Positions 22,322 through 35,904 of a DNA stretch of 64,000 bases are shown here, piece after piece. A program made the position numbers and the translations under genes. Numbering within the stretch: the stretch's first letter is position 1; each line of letters opens with the position of its first letter. Under the pieces are notes generated by a model. That model had not been told where the DNA came from. It searched no databases and worked only from the letters and a program-made list of their open reading frames with translations. Origin of the DNA: Galeopsis tetrahit (taxonomy: Eukaryota > Streptophyta > Magnoliopsida > Lamiales > Lamiaceae); the NCBI GenBank assembly GCA_963675135.1, contig OY776129.1, positions 47,442,141-47,506,140 of the forward strand, given 5' to 3'.

Positions 22322-23542
22322 GTGTGACAATTAAAAAAATCTCTTGAAAATTAATGCTGGAATAAATTAATTGACCTTCATAATATAAGTACTGAGATTC
22401 AATTAATAAATTAATTAATCATTTCTCAATTCTCATCATGATTACCCTAATTTATCGAGATAGTTGAAATAATAAAAAAAAAAATCCCCCAATTTCATAC
22501 AATTAATAAGAAAGAACTATAGTCGTGAGAGCTAAGATTAATGGTAAATTAAATTAACTCTTTAATCTGTTTCAAAAGTATTAGTAGACCTAGTACTTTA
22601 ATAAGAAGTACTATTATTTAATAAAAAATACTACTATTTAATTATAAAAATAAAAAATCAATAATATTAATAATAAATAAATATTATTATTATTATTATT
22701 CAATAATCCAAAAAATAAATAAATTCATCTTATTATTAAAAAAAATATAATAATAAAAATAAAAATCAATGATAATAATATTATTAAAATATACTTCATA
22801 TAATTAATAATTTCAACTATTAATAGTATTTTCGACAACCAATAATAATTGTAATATAAATTTCAATTTTGATCAATATATATTAATCATAAAAATTATT
22901 AATTATTCCTATTCCATCCATGCATCAGACCTGAGTTCATTTTATTCAATCATATCAATAATGCTCTAAAATGTAATCCCGACGTCCATCAGAAGCTTCT
23001 AATCATCTTTTTATTTTGAGAGCCTCTTCATTTCTTTTTTTTTTGGATATTTATGGCCTCGCATCCGCCTCCAATCACATCAACTCATGACCTCTATTCG
23101 ATGACATCAATTTGATTACTACATATAATTTTACATTACTGTTGTTTAAATTTCGTGAAATTATATTCCACTACATGATCATACGATAATTGCTGCAGAT
23201 GGTGGGGTTATTTTAGCACCAATTAAATATGAATCTAATCACGTTTCGTCAGTGTTAGAAATTTAAACGAGTGTGACTGGATATTCATCATTCCTATTTT
23301 GAATGTAACGACTTTTTGCGTGTCGTTTACGACTCCAATTAATTAAACCCAAAACATTTAAAATACTGGGTAGTATTAAATTAATTACTATATATATAGT
23401 CATCATCAATAAAAAAAAAAAAAAAAATTATATAGTCATCAATTAAGGTAGCCGCCTTTCAACTTTAATTAATTGATCCATTGCTAAGCCTAAATCCTTT
23501 ATTATACATATATATCCCCAAATCCAACTCTTGTAGCTTCTT

Positions 23543-23548
23543 TTGACC
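23543..23548 (+). promoter_or_regulatory. W-box (TTGACC) just upstream of the WRKY start codon
   Basis: TTGACC is the core bound by WRKY proteins. Many WRKY genes carry W-boxes near their own start and are auto- or cross-regulated; that role here is inferred from sequence alone. Confidence 0.4.
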
Positions 23549-23564
23549 ACATATCCTCTCTCCC

Positions 23565-25037
23565 ATGGAGATTAATTATCCAAACTTGTTTTCTTCAACT
23601 ACTACTACTCCACAAAATTCTGATCATGATTTACACCTACTCAACATGGTGAATTCTCATGCATTAGACCATGATCATGATCATCAAAAGCCTAATAATG
23701 GCTATATGGGGCTTATTGCAAGCATGGAACTTCCTAGAATATCAGACAATATTATTAATGGAAATTACGAGGAGGCGAAACCCGATCAGATGAAGAAGAT
23801 GAAGAGCAAGGACGAGAAGAAATCAAGAAACCCTAAGTACGCTTTTCAGACAAGAAGCCAAGTTGATATACTTGATGATGGCTATAGGTGGAGGAAGTAT
23901 GGTCAAAAGGCTGTCAAGAACAATAAATTCCCCAGGTACGTAATTCCTTCATCTTATTTCTTACTATTACCTTCTAATTCCTTTAATTTTTACTTCATTT
24001 CCAATTGTGAAATTAAACCCTGATTAATTATTCAATTAATTAAATTAAGTTTATATATGTGTAAACACCATCTTATACGTACTGATAAGATTTTAGTTAT
24101 ATATGTTAATTTGAATATATGGATGTGAATCCGAGACATATAAGCATGAATTGGATACGTGTGTATATATATACATGATATATTAATTCTATTCTATTAT
24201 ATGATAAAAATAAATTATATATGTGCTACTTATAAATTTATAATTGACTGTGAAATGTTATGAAAATTCATGTTTAATAAGATCCTCGTGATTGTTCATG
24301 AAAACATGGCTGAAGGGCATAATGTAAGATTTTTTTCAGGCAAGAGATCAAGTCCTATATATAATTAGGAGTACTGTTTACGTTAATGGTGTATTACAAA
24401 GTGCAATCTAGCTATTATAACTACATAGCTAGATTGGTGGATCTTTCCTTTTAAATTTCCAAATCTCTAATTAATGTATCTCTCGTCTACTCTACGGCGA
24501 CCATTTTCTTGTAAATTCGTATCAGTTTTCTAATACATCCCCTCACCCACTGAAATTGTGGACGTAAATCAAATGTTATTATACTATGAAAGTTCAAACT
24601 TATAAAAAGTGTGATATTACTTCATTTAAATTAATTCTTTAATAAAATATACACAATTTGTCTAGCTATATATCTACACAAAATTACACGTAGAAGCTTA
24701 GTAGTATTATACTAGTATGATCAATTAATCTCAAATTGTTGTGTAAAATTAATAGTAAGATTATTGTTTCCTTAAGGAACCAAGAATGAAGGTTGCATTT
24801 TAATTATTTGGGTTATGGAGACAAAAAAAAAAACTGAATTAGTTGTGTAAATGGTGCAGAAGCTATTACAGGTGTACGCATCAAGGTTGCAACGTTAAAA
24901 AACAAATTCAGAGGCTATCTAAAGATGAAGGGGTTGTGGTGACAACCTATGAAGGCATGCACTCTCATCCAATTCTCAAATCTACCGACAACTTTGAACA
25001 CATTCTCACTCAGATGCAAATTTACAATGCCTTCTAA
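23565..25037 (+). CDS. WRKY75: WRKY transcription factor, group IIc, WRKY75-like
   Basis: Two exons, 23565-23935 and 24860-25037, joined over a 924-bp GT-AG intron give 182 residues. The intron splits the Arg codon of FPR|SYYRC, the conserved intron position of most WRKY domains. The DNA-binding domain has WRKYGQK at residues 109-115 and a zinc finger CX4CX23HXH (Cys129, Cys134, His158, His160). The motifs KNNKFPR, GMHSHP and the C-terminal NFEHILTQMQIY are those of the small WRKY75/WRKY45 clade. The N-terminus is variable with a His/Asp-rich stretch, and a Lys-rich segment before the domain is a likely nuclear signal. The start is an ATG in CCATGG context. In other plants this clade acts in the nucleus on W-boxes in phosphate starvation, root-hair, defence and senescence responses; the exact orthology is inferred. 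Confidence 0.93.
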
Positions 25038-25640
25038 TTATTATATAGAATTTTATTTTTTTTGTATTTACTACTTATCAATATTTGTAATATATATGTC
25101 GACCATCGTACTTATTAAGTGTAATGGATTCTCTCATGTAAAATTATATATGTAATAGATTCTCAGTTAATTATGGCACTACATCTCAGTTCATTCATAT
25201 ATTCATTAATCATGGCGATCATAATTACTAGCTTAAACGTTGCTTACACTGTTTAATTGTTTGATTATCTATACTAATACTATAGTACTAATCAAGTTAA
25301 TTTTTGTTTTTGAGACCAAATCGTATACGTTAATTAGCCTAGAAATTAACAACAAATTCCAATTGATTTTTCGGTTGTAATACTAATATAGAGATAGCTA
25401 GCTAGCTAGGTAATTAATGTATCATGAGATTGCATTGGGATAGAGTAATTATAAGGTCGACTTAATTAAGTTTAATTAATGAGATATATTAGCTAGCCCT
25501 AAAATAACTTAATGGAAAGATATTTAGAAATTATTTCATCAACATCACTTGCCATAAATTCAGGAATAGGACTTTAAATTTAATATAAATGCTAAAATTA
25601 TAGTATATATATTGAACAATTAAAATTGAATGTAGTACTA
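25038..25640. other. Downstream region of the WRKY gene
   Basis: 3' flank, AT-rich, with no separate gene. Includes a short GCTAGCTAGCTAG stretch near 25399. Confidence 0.45.
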
Positions 25641-25897
25641 TACTCCCTCCTATTCAAAATATATGTCATCCTAAGCTCATGCACATATATTAAGAAAATA
25701 ATTGACTTCTCATTTTACCCTTAATCAATGCTTGTAATTCTCATTAAAAACAATACATATGTATGTAAATATTTATTGAAGTTAAGGGTAAATTTGGAAT
25801 AAATGCAATTAATTTGCATTGAAAAGTGTAAAACGACTTATATTTTGCAAAGAAAACGAAAAGTCAAAACGACTTATATTAAAAGTAGGAGGGAGTA
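25641..25897. mobile_element. MITE with TACTCCCTCC ends
   Basis: Left TACTCCCTCCTATTCAAAAT then ATATGTCAT; right GACTTATATTAAAAGTAGGA then GGGAGTA. 257 bp, same subfamily as 21285-21613. Confidence 0.75.
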
Positions 25898-27639
25898 TTA
25901 ATTAAACTTAGAATTAAATCTGTCATTGTGCGTTTTTCAGAGTTATATGTTCCTCTCTTTGTTGATTCAGTACTTGATTGCATTCTTGTGTGTTTTAAGT
26001 ATCTAGAACTTTTTTTAGATTTTTTTTTTCAAAACCTGTGAGTGATCGACTGAAAGTAGTGCCTTAACCTTTGCTCTATGAGTTAAAAATAATTTAATTC
26101 ATAGAGTTTGAAAACATCCTCTCAGATTAGATGTTGTTGTTGAGTCACACTTTCAATTACATGTAGCAATTAGTGTAATTGAACTACAATTTTGACTTTA
26201 GTCTAATGTGATGGGTACAGTGTACTTTTTTTTTTCGGTCGGAAACCAATTTCATATGATTCCAAAACGTTATCGCCCTAAATTATTTCAGACTTAAGAG
26301 GAGGACTATAAGTCTATTAAGTTTTGAAAGAAGCAAGTAATGAGAGTGCAGTGTGCACGATTTCATTGTGTTATCAACAAAACAAATATGATTAATGTTT
26401 GGGCCTATTTCAATATGGGCCTATAATGCCATTTGGACTGAGCAAACAATCTGTCCATCATCTTAGATTTATAATTTGGGCCTGGGAATAACATTAAATT
26501 ATTAGGCACCTCTTTTAGATTTCCAGAGTATTATTGTGTTTACTTTGTGTTGTATTATTATTTTAAGATAGTTTTTTATTTTATTTTCTCTATCAAGATT
26601 CCATATCTAAACACAGGGTTACCTTTTAAAGCATGGAATTTAGAGTGTTAAAACATAATTAAAGGATCGAGTAGCAAAATTGGTATTTGTCGTTTCCTAA
26701 TTATGGAAATTAATATGTTAATTAATAGTTTGAGTCAGAAGTTAGAGCAGCCTTTTAGCATGAATTTCATCGATAAGAATACTTAACATGCCATATATTA
26801 ATATAATTACAATAATAATACAAACTTCTTTTTGTCATAAATTTCTACATACATTATTATAAGTGGTCCCTGTGGTCCTAATTTTCCAAGTCCATCTTAT
26901 GACTTTTCACTTCTTTATATCTATTATAATGACAACAAGAATTCGAATGTTATCCCAAAACTAATTCAAAATCTAGCTACCTATGACTCAACTCATGATG
27001 TCATTATGCTACCTTTGTGGACTTATTTGTTGAAATTGGCATTATAACATATTGCAATTTAAACTTCCTTTACCTTCTTTTTCAAATGCGTGTAATTCAT
27101 GCATGTACTGATGTGAGTGATCGTGTATTTTAAGGACCTTTTGAAATAAGCGTAATCACAAAATGCATCCAAATAGTTTGTTGGTTTTCTACAGTAATTA
27201 AGTATGATAGCAACGGGAGCATTCATGTAGATCAAATAAGAATCTCTACAAACACATATAGTGTTATAGAAACATCACCTTTCATGTAGACATTTATACA
27301 AACAGCTGGTCTGCTAATAAAGAGTAGAAATCTTGTGGTAATCTTTACTCAATCAGTTGGTTGGTTGGTTGGTTGGTTAATAGTTTAAATACCTTTCAAA
27401 ATAAATATAAATATTTTAACCGTTTTTAGATACACATATAACACAGTGAGTAAAAAGTGTATCTTTCAAGTGTAATTATTTATTTAAAAAATTATAAATA
27501 CCTTTGCAACAAAATGCTTTAAAGTTAATAAGCTCAACTAACAAATCAAAATTGATGACTTATTTAAAATTGTACATTGAAAAAAATATCATTTTGAAAT
27601 TGAATAGTGTAGAAGAAAAAAAGGTGGCCCATCTACTTT
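25898..27639. other. AT-rich intergenic sequence
   Basis: No gene supported. Contains a (GGTT)n microsatellite at 27357-27378. No RNA gene or clear mobile element ends. Confidence 0.45.
27357..27378. repeat. (GGTT)n microsatellite
   Basis: About five perfect GGTT units ending in TTAA. Confidence 0.85.
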
Positions 27640-27930
27640 TCTGAATTTTTCGATATTACCGTATCTTATTGTTTTGTGTCACATATTTTAATAATTATTT
27701 TCATTTTTGGAAAGTTTCACAATAACTTTTACATCTTTAATGAAAAATAATTTATAAACTTCACCCTCGTAATATTCTCAATTTTATACAAATGTCATTA
27801 CTTTTCTTCACATATATACAAAAGTCAATTCAATTTTTTACTTTATATATAAAAATTTACAAAATTATCGTTCAAAATCTCCACTAAATTTAATTTTCTT
27901 ATTTTGGGTGCGACTTCCACTACAAGAAAA
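27640..27930. mobile_element. Degenerate copy of the TACTCCCTCC MITE interior
   Basis: Shares interior words with the 18893 and 55602 copies (AATGTCATTACTTTT, AAAAATTTACAAAATTAT, CTCCACTAAA), but both ends are eroded. Boundaries are approximate. Confidence 0.45.
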
Positions 27931-27987
27931 TTGACTTTTAGTGACCGAAATCCTATCATTATAGCTTCTCTAATTAAAAACCTTTTA

Positions 27988-28200
27988 GGTTGTGTTTGGA
28001 TGGAGGGATTTGGGTGTGGATTTTAAATCCATAATCTAAATCCACTCCACCTGTTTGGATTAAATGAATGGATTTCAAATATTTAATACCCCTTTTTAGT
28101 TAAAATTGAGAGGATTTTAAATCCTCACTAAAATCATGTCATTTGAAATCCATCAATTTTTAAACCATTCCATTTGAAATTCTCTCATCCAAACGCAATC
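27988..28200. mobile_element. Tourist-like MITE (PIF/Harbinger type)
   Basis: Ends GGTTGTGTTTGGATGGAGGG and, in inverse, CCATCC-like ATCCAAACGCAATC. Flanked on both sides by TTA (27985-27987 and 28201-28203), the 3-bp target of PIF/Harbinger elements. 213 bp, rich in GGATTT/AAATCC words, no coding. A decayed relative with ATCCATTT/AAATCC words lies around 52290-52495. Confidence 0.75.
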
Positions 28201-28679
28201 TTAATGACATGAATTCTCTATTTTCTGTGGAGTTTGTGACTAAAAACCAGTTTTATTGTATTGTTCAAAAAAATCTCCAAAAAATGAAAAAGAAAAAGGT
28301 TTTGTGGCAGTGAGATTTTCATGATGATTAAAATAAATATTCATCACACGATGTAACAGTATGATCATGTGGCTGAGAATTGGCGAGGAGTGGGTCCCAG
28401 TTGGAGATACATATTTTCATTTTCTCCCTCCAAATTCAGCAGCTGCCGACACTTTCTAATGCCCCAACAAATTGTGATACCTATTATTTCCAACAAATGT
28501 TGTTTATCAAATACTATGATATAGTACAAGATTATGGGCTACGCTTATATTAAATATTTCATACGTATTCTATTCCAATTAGATTAAGTTAAAATTCTAA
28601 GTCCAAAGATAATTTTAAAAAAATTGTAGGTCATAAGTTCGGATTTGGATTGCCCAAAAAATTCGCGTGTCGCAAAAAG

Positions 28680-28885
28680 GTGATTTACTACAAGATCAAA
28701 ATATTGTTACTATAAGGTCAAAAAATTACTACTACAAGATCAAAAATTTAATACTACATGTCAAAAATTCTGACAAATTCATCCAAAAAATTAAGTGTCC
28801 AGAATATTTTTGGACATGTAGTAATACACTTTTGACCTTGTAGTGATAAAATTTTAGTCTTATAATAACATTGTTTTAATTATGT
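28680..28885. repeat. Imperfect inverted repeat
   Basis: The left arm has TTACTATAAGGTCAAAA, TACTACAAGATCAAAA and TACTACATGTC; the right arm carries their inverse (GACATGTAGTAATACACTTT, GACCTTGTAGTGATAAAATT). A further partial copy of the right arm follows at about 28940-29010. It may be a foldback MITE; ends and target site are not clear. Confidence 0.55.
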
Positions 28886-30548
28886 AGTAGCCGAATAAGT
28901 TAGAATTATTTTAGTAATTTTTCTCAAAAAAAAAAAAAGTGTACAGAATATTTTTGGACTTGCAGTAATACACTTTTGGTCTTATAGTAATATAGTTTTA
29001 GTCATGTAGTAAGATAATATTTAAGAGCGAAAATAAATATTCTAATTAAAATTGACCCATATTTGATCCATAAATTTTAACTTAATTTATCTTAATTGGT
29101 CCATATATACAATATTGCATGTATGAAATATTGCATATAAGTTTTTACTCAAATTATTAGAGGATAAAAACACATTTATAAGTGATGTAAAAGTTTAGGA
29201 TGCAAGGTGCAATATAACAAATTATTTAATTGTTAGTGCAACCTTGATTTTTCTCATAAATAGAAAAGATAAATGAAGTATATTAAAATTGAAAGGTGGA
29301 TAAGGCATTAGGGTTGTATGATGTATCTCTGGACCACTCAAGTATTAAATATATTCTACCCCACGAGTGTGGAGCTGTCAATTTACTCCCACAATTATAC
29401 ACAACTCAATAATACAATATTTGTTGTGGTTGGAATTAATAATTTTACTCATAAAGTTTCAAAAAATATCTTTATTTTTCTCACATATAACAATAAAGGT
29501 TTCAGTTACTATATTAAACATGTATATTCTCAAGTACATTATATTAAAATATTTTAAACATTTTACTTATTTTATTTATAAAAATAACTACTCCAATTTA
29601 GGGTACACTAAAATGTTTGTGAGAGGTGGGAGAGTATGATTAATATTCTTGGTTAAACATTACCCTCGGCTCCCCATATTTTCTAACCATTAACTTGTAC
29701 TTTTTTTCTTGAAAGTTATTTATGAATTTTGGGTTAAAAAATATGATAAAATAATTTAATGTATTAGAGATAATGTGGTTGAGAGTAAAGAATATAATAA
29801 AATATAGAGTAATTTAAAAAAAAAAAAAAAACAACAACAACAATTTTTATTAAAATAAATGAAGAAATAAAATTATATAGGTTTCAATTTTCATTGAAAC
29901 GAAGGTGTACTGCCTAAGTAACTCATACTCTGATAATGATGTTAATTTTGAATTTGTCATGTTTGCTTTTTAATAGTGGGAAAGATCAATGATAAGTGAT
30001 TGAGGGCTAATCCGTCATCTTCGGATGTGAAGGCTCGGTCCATACTAAATATGGAGTTATTATAAATGATACTCCTAACAGTCAACTTCATTACTGATCA
30101 ATCTCAACCTCCAACAATAATAATACAACCAAGATTGCAATTTTAAATTTATAGATATATTCTTGAATATATCGATACTGAAAAAAATATTAACATTAAA
30201 TTTTAAAAATTATTATAGCATACATATATATACATTTCATTCAAAATAACAATAAATTTATACAGTATTTTAAAAACAAGCATATAGATAGATTATATAA
30301 GTATTGACCAGAACAATTGACAACCTAATATATAATAGTACAATTTAAAATGACTAAATAAACATTGTATTAATTAATACTAAAATGATAATCTTATGAG
30401 GTTTAAATATATTGGTGAAATACCATTATGCTCATCACATTAGAATAATTCGGAATATAATACACATGTTATTTCATATGTTTAAAAAATCACTAAATAT
30501 ATTAGGTGAAATAAAAATATATTTCATTGCACTACTAAAAAAAAAACG
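28886..30548. other. AT-rich intergenic sequence
   Basis: No gene or RNA seen. Open frames near 29318-29639 are compositionally like the surroundings and have no recognisable domain. Confidence 0.4.
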
Positions 30549-33500
30549 TACTCACACATACTTATCATATAAATGTCTCATACTTTTTTTTTTTTTTTGA
30601 CGGGGGAATAAAATATCATTAAGTGAAAAGATTTGGCTCACGCCTTACATCATTGACAATAATTGAAGTACAATGTTGAGGTACTTCCTCTAGCCAAATA
30701 TGTTCCCATTCCAGCTCAGTACCATAGTGGGCCATGAAGTGAGCAGCCCTGTTTGCCTCACGTCTAGCAAAATGGAAAGATAAACTGTCTAAATTTCGTG
30801 TCATGGTCCAAATATCTTCGACGACCATCATCACACAAGTTTCCAACTCCATTTCAGCATTCAGTGCTCTAATAAGATCCTGCGAATCAGACTCTACTTC
30901 CATCTCTCGAAGGCCACATTCTTCTGCTCGAGTAAGTGCATAGCAAAGGGCAATGGCCTCGATTAAAGTGCTGCTGCCCCGAGCCTTCATCCGTCGGCTC
31001 CCCGAGGCTAGGATCTCCCCTCCGTGATTTCTGATTACAAAACCCAAACCAACAGACCCATCTCCAAAGACAGCAACATCCGAGTTCAGTTTGTTTCGGC
31101 CCCGTGGTGGAAGTGTCCATTTCGCGATGGTCCGCTTCTGTTGACCCGGCTCCCCTGAACTTGTATCCTTCTTCAGAAGGTCTTGGATGAGCGTGATGGC
31201 CTGATTTACTTGCTTCTTCGGGTCCGACGGTGTTCCTTCAAAAAGGAATTTGTTCCGAGCCATCCAGATGTTACGGGCTATGGTCGCGAAGAGACCTATC
31301 CCTTCACTCGGTAGTCGCTCCACCATATCCCCAAACACACTCCTGAAATTTGTTGATTGGATGCTTTGGAAATCAAGGCGAATTGGGGAGCGTCCCCATG
31401 TGAACATCGCATCTGGGCACAGAAGGAGGGCATGGGTGATATTCTCGATGGGGTGCCCACACAGCCTGCATTCCCTGTTAGTTTCCATACCCCGTTTCGC
31501 CAAATTATCCATCGTAGGGAGTGCATTGGCGCACGCTCTCCATAGGAAATGACGTGTGTTGGGTGTGACATTCAGATTCCACAATTTACTCCACATCGAT
31601 CCAGGTTTGCTACCAGACGGGAGATCCCTCCCTCTTTTAGAGAACATTCGAACGGCTAGGTGGTAAGCGGATTTGACCGTGAATTTTCCATTGCTTGAGC
31701 CCGACCAGATTCTTTTATCAGGGATGTCTCAATTACTGAGGGGCATGGCTGCAATTTTTCGTGCATCCTCTGCGGTGAAACTCCTCGCCAGGCGGTCGGT
31801 GTTCCAAGTATTTGATTGAGAATGAATGAGGTTCGAGACTAGAGTTGCATCTGAATTTTCCAGCACTGAAGCTTGTGGAAAGTGAAAGCCATCATCCCAG
31901 ATCCGTCTGTCTTCAAAACATTTTATGGATTTGCCATTTCCCACCCTCCACGCTTCACCTGCTCTCACCAAATCTCGAGAGTTTAGAAGACTTCTCCACA
32001 CAAAACTAGGTTGGTAACCCAGTTGCGCCGTCTCCATCGATCCTCGTGGAAAATACTTTGATTTCAGAATTTGTGCAACTAGTGAGGACGGAGAATTTAA
32101 GAGTCTCCAAAATTGCTTGGCCACCATGGCTAAGTTGAAGAAAAACAACTCCTTGAAACCAAGACCTCCCTCTTTTTTTGCCCGTGTAGCTCTATCCCAA
32201 CACACCCAATGAGTTTTCCTTTCGTTCCCGGTCGCCCCCCAATAGAATTTTGCTATCGCCCTTTCAATTTTCTCACATAGTGTGTGGGGGAAAAGAAAAC
32301 AACTCATGGAATATGTGGGAATTGCTTGGATGACCGCCTTTAGAAGCACTTCCCTTCCAGCCTTGGAAAGAGCCTTTTCCTTCCATCCTTTGAGACGGCT
32401 GAGAACTCGTTCAACAACCACACTAAACACCTGTGACTTCGATCTTCCCACGAGAGTAGGGAGTCCAAGATACTTTGAGTATGTTTCCACTATTCTCGCG
32501 CCAAGTTGCCTCCCAAAGTCCTCTCTCTTCTCCCTTGAGATATTGCCGCTAGCTGACAATTCGAATTTATCCAGATTGACCATTTAGCCGGAGGCTAGCT
32601 CGTAAGTTTGGATGATCTCCTTGACTTTACTCACTTCGGTTTGGGCAGCCCGCATAAATAGGATACTATCGTCAGTAAAGAGCAAATGTGAAATGAAAGG
32701 GGCTTGCCTCGAGACCCTATAGCTTGTGATCTCTCCGTTTGTCTCCGCTTGATGGATGAGTGAAGAGAAGCCTTCTGCACAAATAAGAAAGAGATAAGGA
32801 GATAGGGGGTCTCATTGTCGGAGCCCCCTTTTGGGAGTAAAGGGCTCAGAGGGCTGCCCGTTAATGAGGAGAGAGTAGGAGACCGTATTGACACAACTCA
32901 TAACGAGGGAAATCCAGGATTTATCAAAACCCAACTTAAGACACATTTTTTCAAGAAAACACCACTCCACTCTATCATATGCCTTACTCATATCTAATTT
33001 CAATTAGGCCTGGCAATTCGTGCTATCGTGTCGGGCTTCGTGTCGACACGATAGTGACACGATCTGATAAGATCAAACATGAACACGACACGATAAGAAA
33101 TTGAGTCGACACGACACGAACACAATAATTTTTGTGTCAACCCGACACGACACGATAATTTTTGTGTCGGGTTAACACGACACGATACCAACACGAAATT
33201 TCTGTGTCGACACAATCCAATATTTCTCGGATCGACACGACACGATAGCAACACGATAAGAAAATAAATTAATTTAAAATTAAGATTCTCTACAAATTGA
33301 ACTATATATCAAATAAAAATAACCGATCACTGCACAATCTATCCAAAATACTTAAAATTTCTCATACAACCCAAATACAAAGTTCATCCAAAATACTAAG
33401 TCATAAAATTAAATACAAGTCAAATTCAAAATAGTACTAATATTAATTAAGTTTTGTACAAAATAAACCAATCCATCAGGACACAAAAGGATCAGTTAAA

Positions 33501-33726
33501 TCCAAAATAGTACTAATATTAATTAAGTTTTGTACAAAATATACCAATCCATCAAGACACAAAAGGATTAGTATCATCATTCCAATTTTCACATCTCCAC
33601 CCACATTTTAGGTTCTTCATTCCATCCAAAGGCTACAAAACAATAAAATAATATTTTTTTAGTAACATTAACAAATTATAGATTACATAACTTACAGTAA
33701 AAATAAGAAAATAAAAAGATTACCTC

Positions 33727-33820
33727 TCATAATAGGGTAGAACACTTAGTTGAAATATCAGATGTATTATCCATTAAATCTTCAAGCAATTCATCACCAG
33801 GTAGTTCCTTCTCAAAAACT

Positions 33821-33860
<40 letters not shown>

Positions 33861-35904
33861 GAAAATAATTAGAAACAATAATTAATCATTTATGCTAATA
33901 TTAGTAAGAAGTTGTACCTTTATATCCATATAACCAATCTCGTGTACAAATAATTGCTTCTACCGTGCTTGGTTTAAGAGAACTTCGATATTGGTCTAAC
34001 ACCCTTCCACCAATGCTAAAAGTGGACTCTGAAGCCACCGTAGTTATAGGAATGCTCAAGATATCACGAGCCGTACAAGCAACACTTGGATACCTAAACT
34101 GATTTCCTTTCCAATACTCAAGTATGTCAAGATTAGTCTTCACATCCATTCGTGGTTCCTCCAAATAAAGATTCAATTGTGATTTATGTTGGCTCAATCC
34201 AAATTCAGTATCAAATTCACTGAATTCCTACAATGAAGAACCAATAAAAATAAGTAAATAAAATAAACTAAACCAAGAAAATAGATCAATTTCATGTTTT
34301 GTTACCTCAACCATTGCCGATGACATTTCACTCTCAAAGTTAACAGCTGAAGCAATTGTTACATTCACGTCCATCCTAACTTGATTATTGAACACTTTGG
34401 AGTACTCATCAAAAAGAGCATACAAGTTATCTTTAACTTGCATATATTGGACAGAATCACCCCCATACAATTTCTTATAAGAAAATTCCACAAACTGAAG
34501 TTTGTATCGAGGATAAAAAACAACCGCTATAGTCAAATTCAAACTGAAATCTAACCAATACTTCTCAAACTTTGCCAACATTTTTGTTGCCATTTTTTTT
34601 ATGTACTCATCCCCACTCTCAACACTTTTCCTCAAAGAAGCATAACATGCAACAATTGGACGAAAATACAAGTTGGCAGTTGGATACTTACTCCCACAAA
34701 ACAAGTTAGAAACCTCATAAAACACTCCCAAGAAATTACGTAACTTTTCTACTTTTTCCCATTCAATTAAAGAAGGACAGTTCACATAGTGGGTGTCAAT
34801 CAATTGTAAATTCATGAAAGTCTTTTGATAGTACAAAGCGCTGTCAAGCATCATAAATGTAGAATTCCACCAAGTAGGCACATCTTGCCTCAAACCTTTC
34901 TTATTACTTAATGATGGTACCATGCTCACACATTCAAAAAACTTTTGTTTTCTCATTTGTGATCCCCTAACATACTTGACACTTTCACGAATCTTGACTA
35001 CAACACCATCAATAACCTTCAAACCATCTTGGACCACCAAATTAATAATATGAGCACAACACCAAATGTGAAAAAAGTCACCATTTGAAATAAGTGCATC
35101 ATTCAATCTCAATTGTGTAACCAACATATCAACTGACACATCATTTGACGAAGCATTATCCAAAGTCAAAGAAAACAACTTCTTTTTAATCCCCCACTCA
35201 GAAAACATTGAAAGCAACTTATTTGACAGTGCAACACCAGTGTGTGGAGATGGCATAAGAGAAAAATTCAGCACCCTCTTTTGTAACACCCAATCTTTAT
35301 CAATAAAATGAGCAGTCAATGAGATATAACCATCGGTAGTAATAGAACTCCAACAATCAGAAGTTAGACAGATTCTACCAGGCGTCATCTCTAACAAAGA
35401 CCTAACTCTTACTTTTTCCCTTTCATAAATTTTCAAAACATCAGCTTTTAATGTATTTCTAGAAATTAACTTGAGATCAGGTCGGAGGTATTCAAAAGCC
35501 ATTCTAATGCATTCATACTCAACAAAACTAAAGGGCAAATCATGCACAACCACTGCAGAACACAACAACTCACGAAAATATTCAGGATTAAACTTAGACA
35601 CAGAACTCTTAGACATCATCATTTTCCCAACATCACGAGTATCTCTCCTAGGACATATAGCAAGATGACATTTCATATTTCCAGTTCCAGTTTGACTACT
35701 TACTTTATTGTAGACATGTCCATAATATTTGCACTTGCATACTTTAAAACCATCAGCACGAGTCTCAATAATATCAAAGTGAGACCATACATCTGACCTT
35801 TTTTTCCTTCTATTTTTCTTTTGGTTGTTTCTCTCAGCACTTGGACATGAATCTACTTCCAACTCAGTTACCCTTTCATCACGATGAGTCTCAACCCCAT
35901 ACAT
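33727..35904 (-). CDS. hAT transposase (BED zinc finger, hATC dimerisation domain)
   Basis: Three exons on the minus strand, 35904-34306, 34227-33918 and 33818-33727, with GT-AG junctions, give a continuous protein of 666 residues. The N-terminal segment around residues 35-90 is a BED-type zinc finger (VWSHFDI ... GNMKCHL). The RNase H-like core has CLTSDCWSS and FSLTLDNASSND, carrying the two catalytic Asp. The plant DUF4413 region follows (FYPRYKLQFVEFSY). The C-terminal hATC domain has ITTVASESTFSIGGRVLD, whose Glu completes the DDE set, and RSSLKPSTVEAIICTRDWL. The short third exon encodes an acidic tail typical of these proteins. I see no stop or frameshift. The second intron holds a (TA)n run. 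It acts in the nucleus, cutting the element at its ends and making 8-bp target duplications. The exon model is mine and untested. Confidence 0.87.
33825..33858. repeat. (TA)n microsatellite in a hAT transposase intron
   Basis: About 17 perfect TA units directly upstream (in transcription) of the third exon's splice acceptor. Confidence 0.9.

Larger units (their letters stand above)
21614..23564. other. Upstream region of the WRKY gene
   Basis: About 1.95 kb of AT-rich sequence with an (AT)n microsatellite at 22301-22321 and AT/AAT-rich runs from 22600 to 22880. It presumably includes the WRKY promoter. A TTGACC W-box sits at 23543-23548, 17 bases before the start codon, probably in the 5' leader. 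No further gene seen. Confidence 0.5.

Noticed and set aside
24843..24859. Start of a separate gene at the second WRKY exon
   Set aside because: An in-frame ATG-like start precedes the exon, but the GT-AG intron joins it to the WRKYGQK half; the zinc finger alone would be incomplete.
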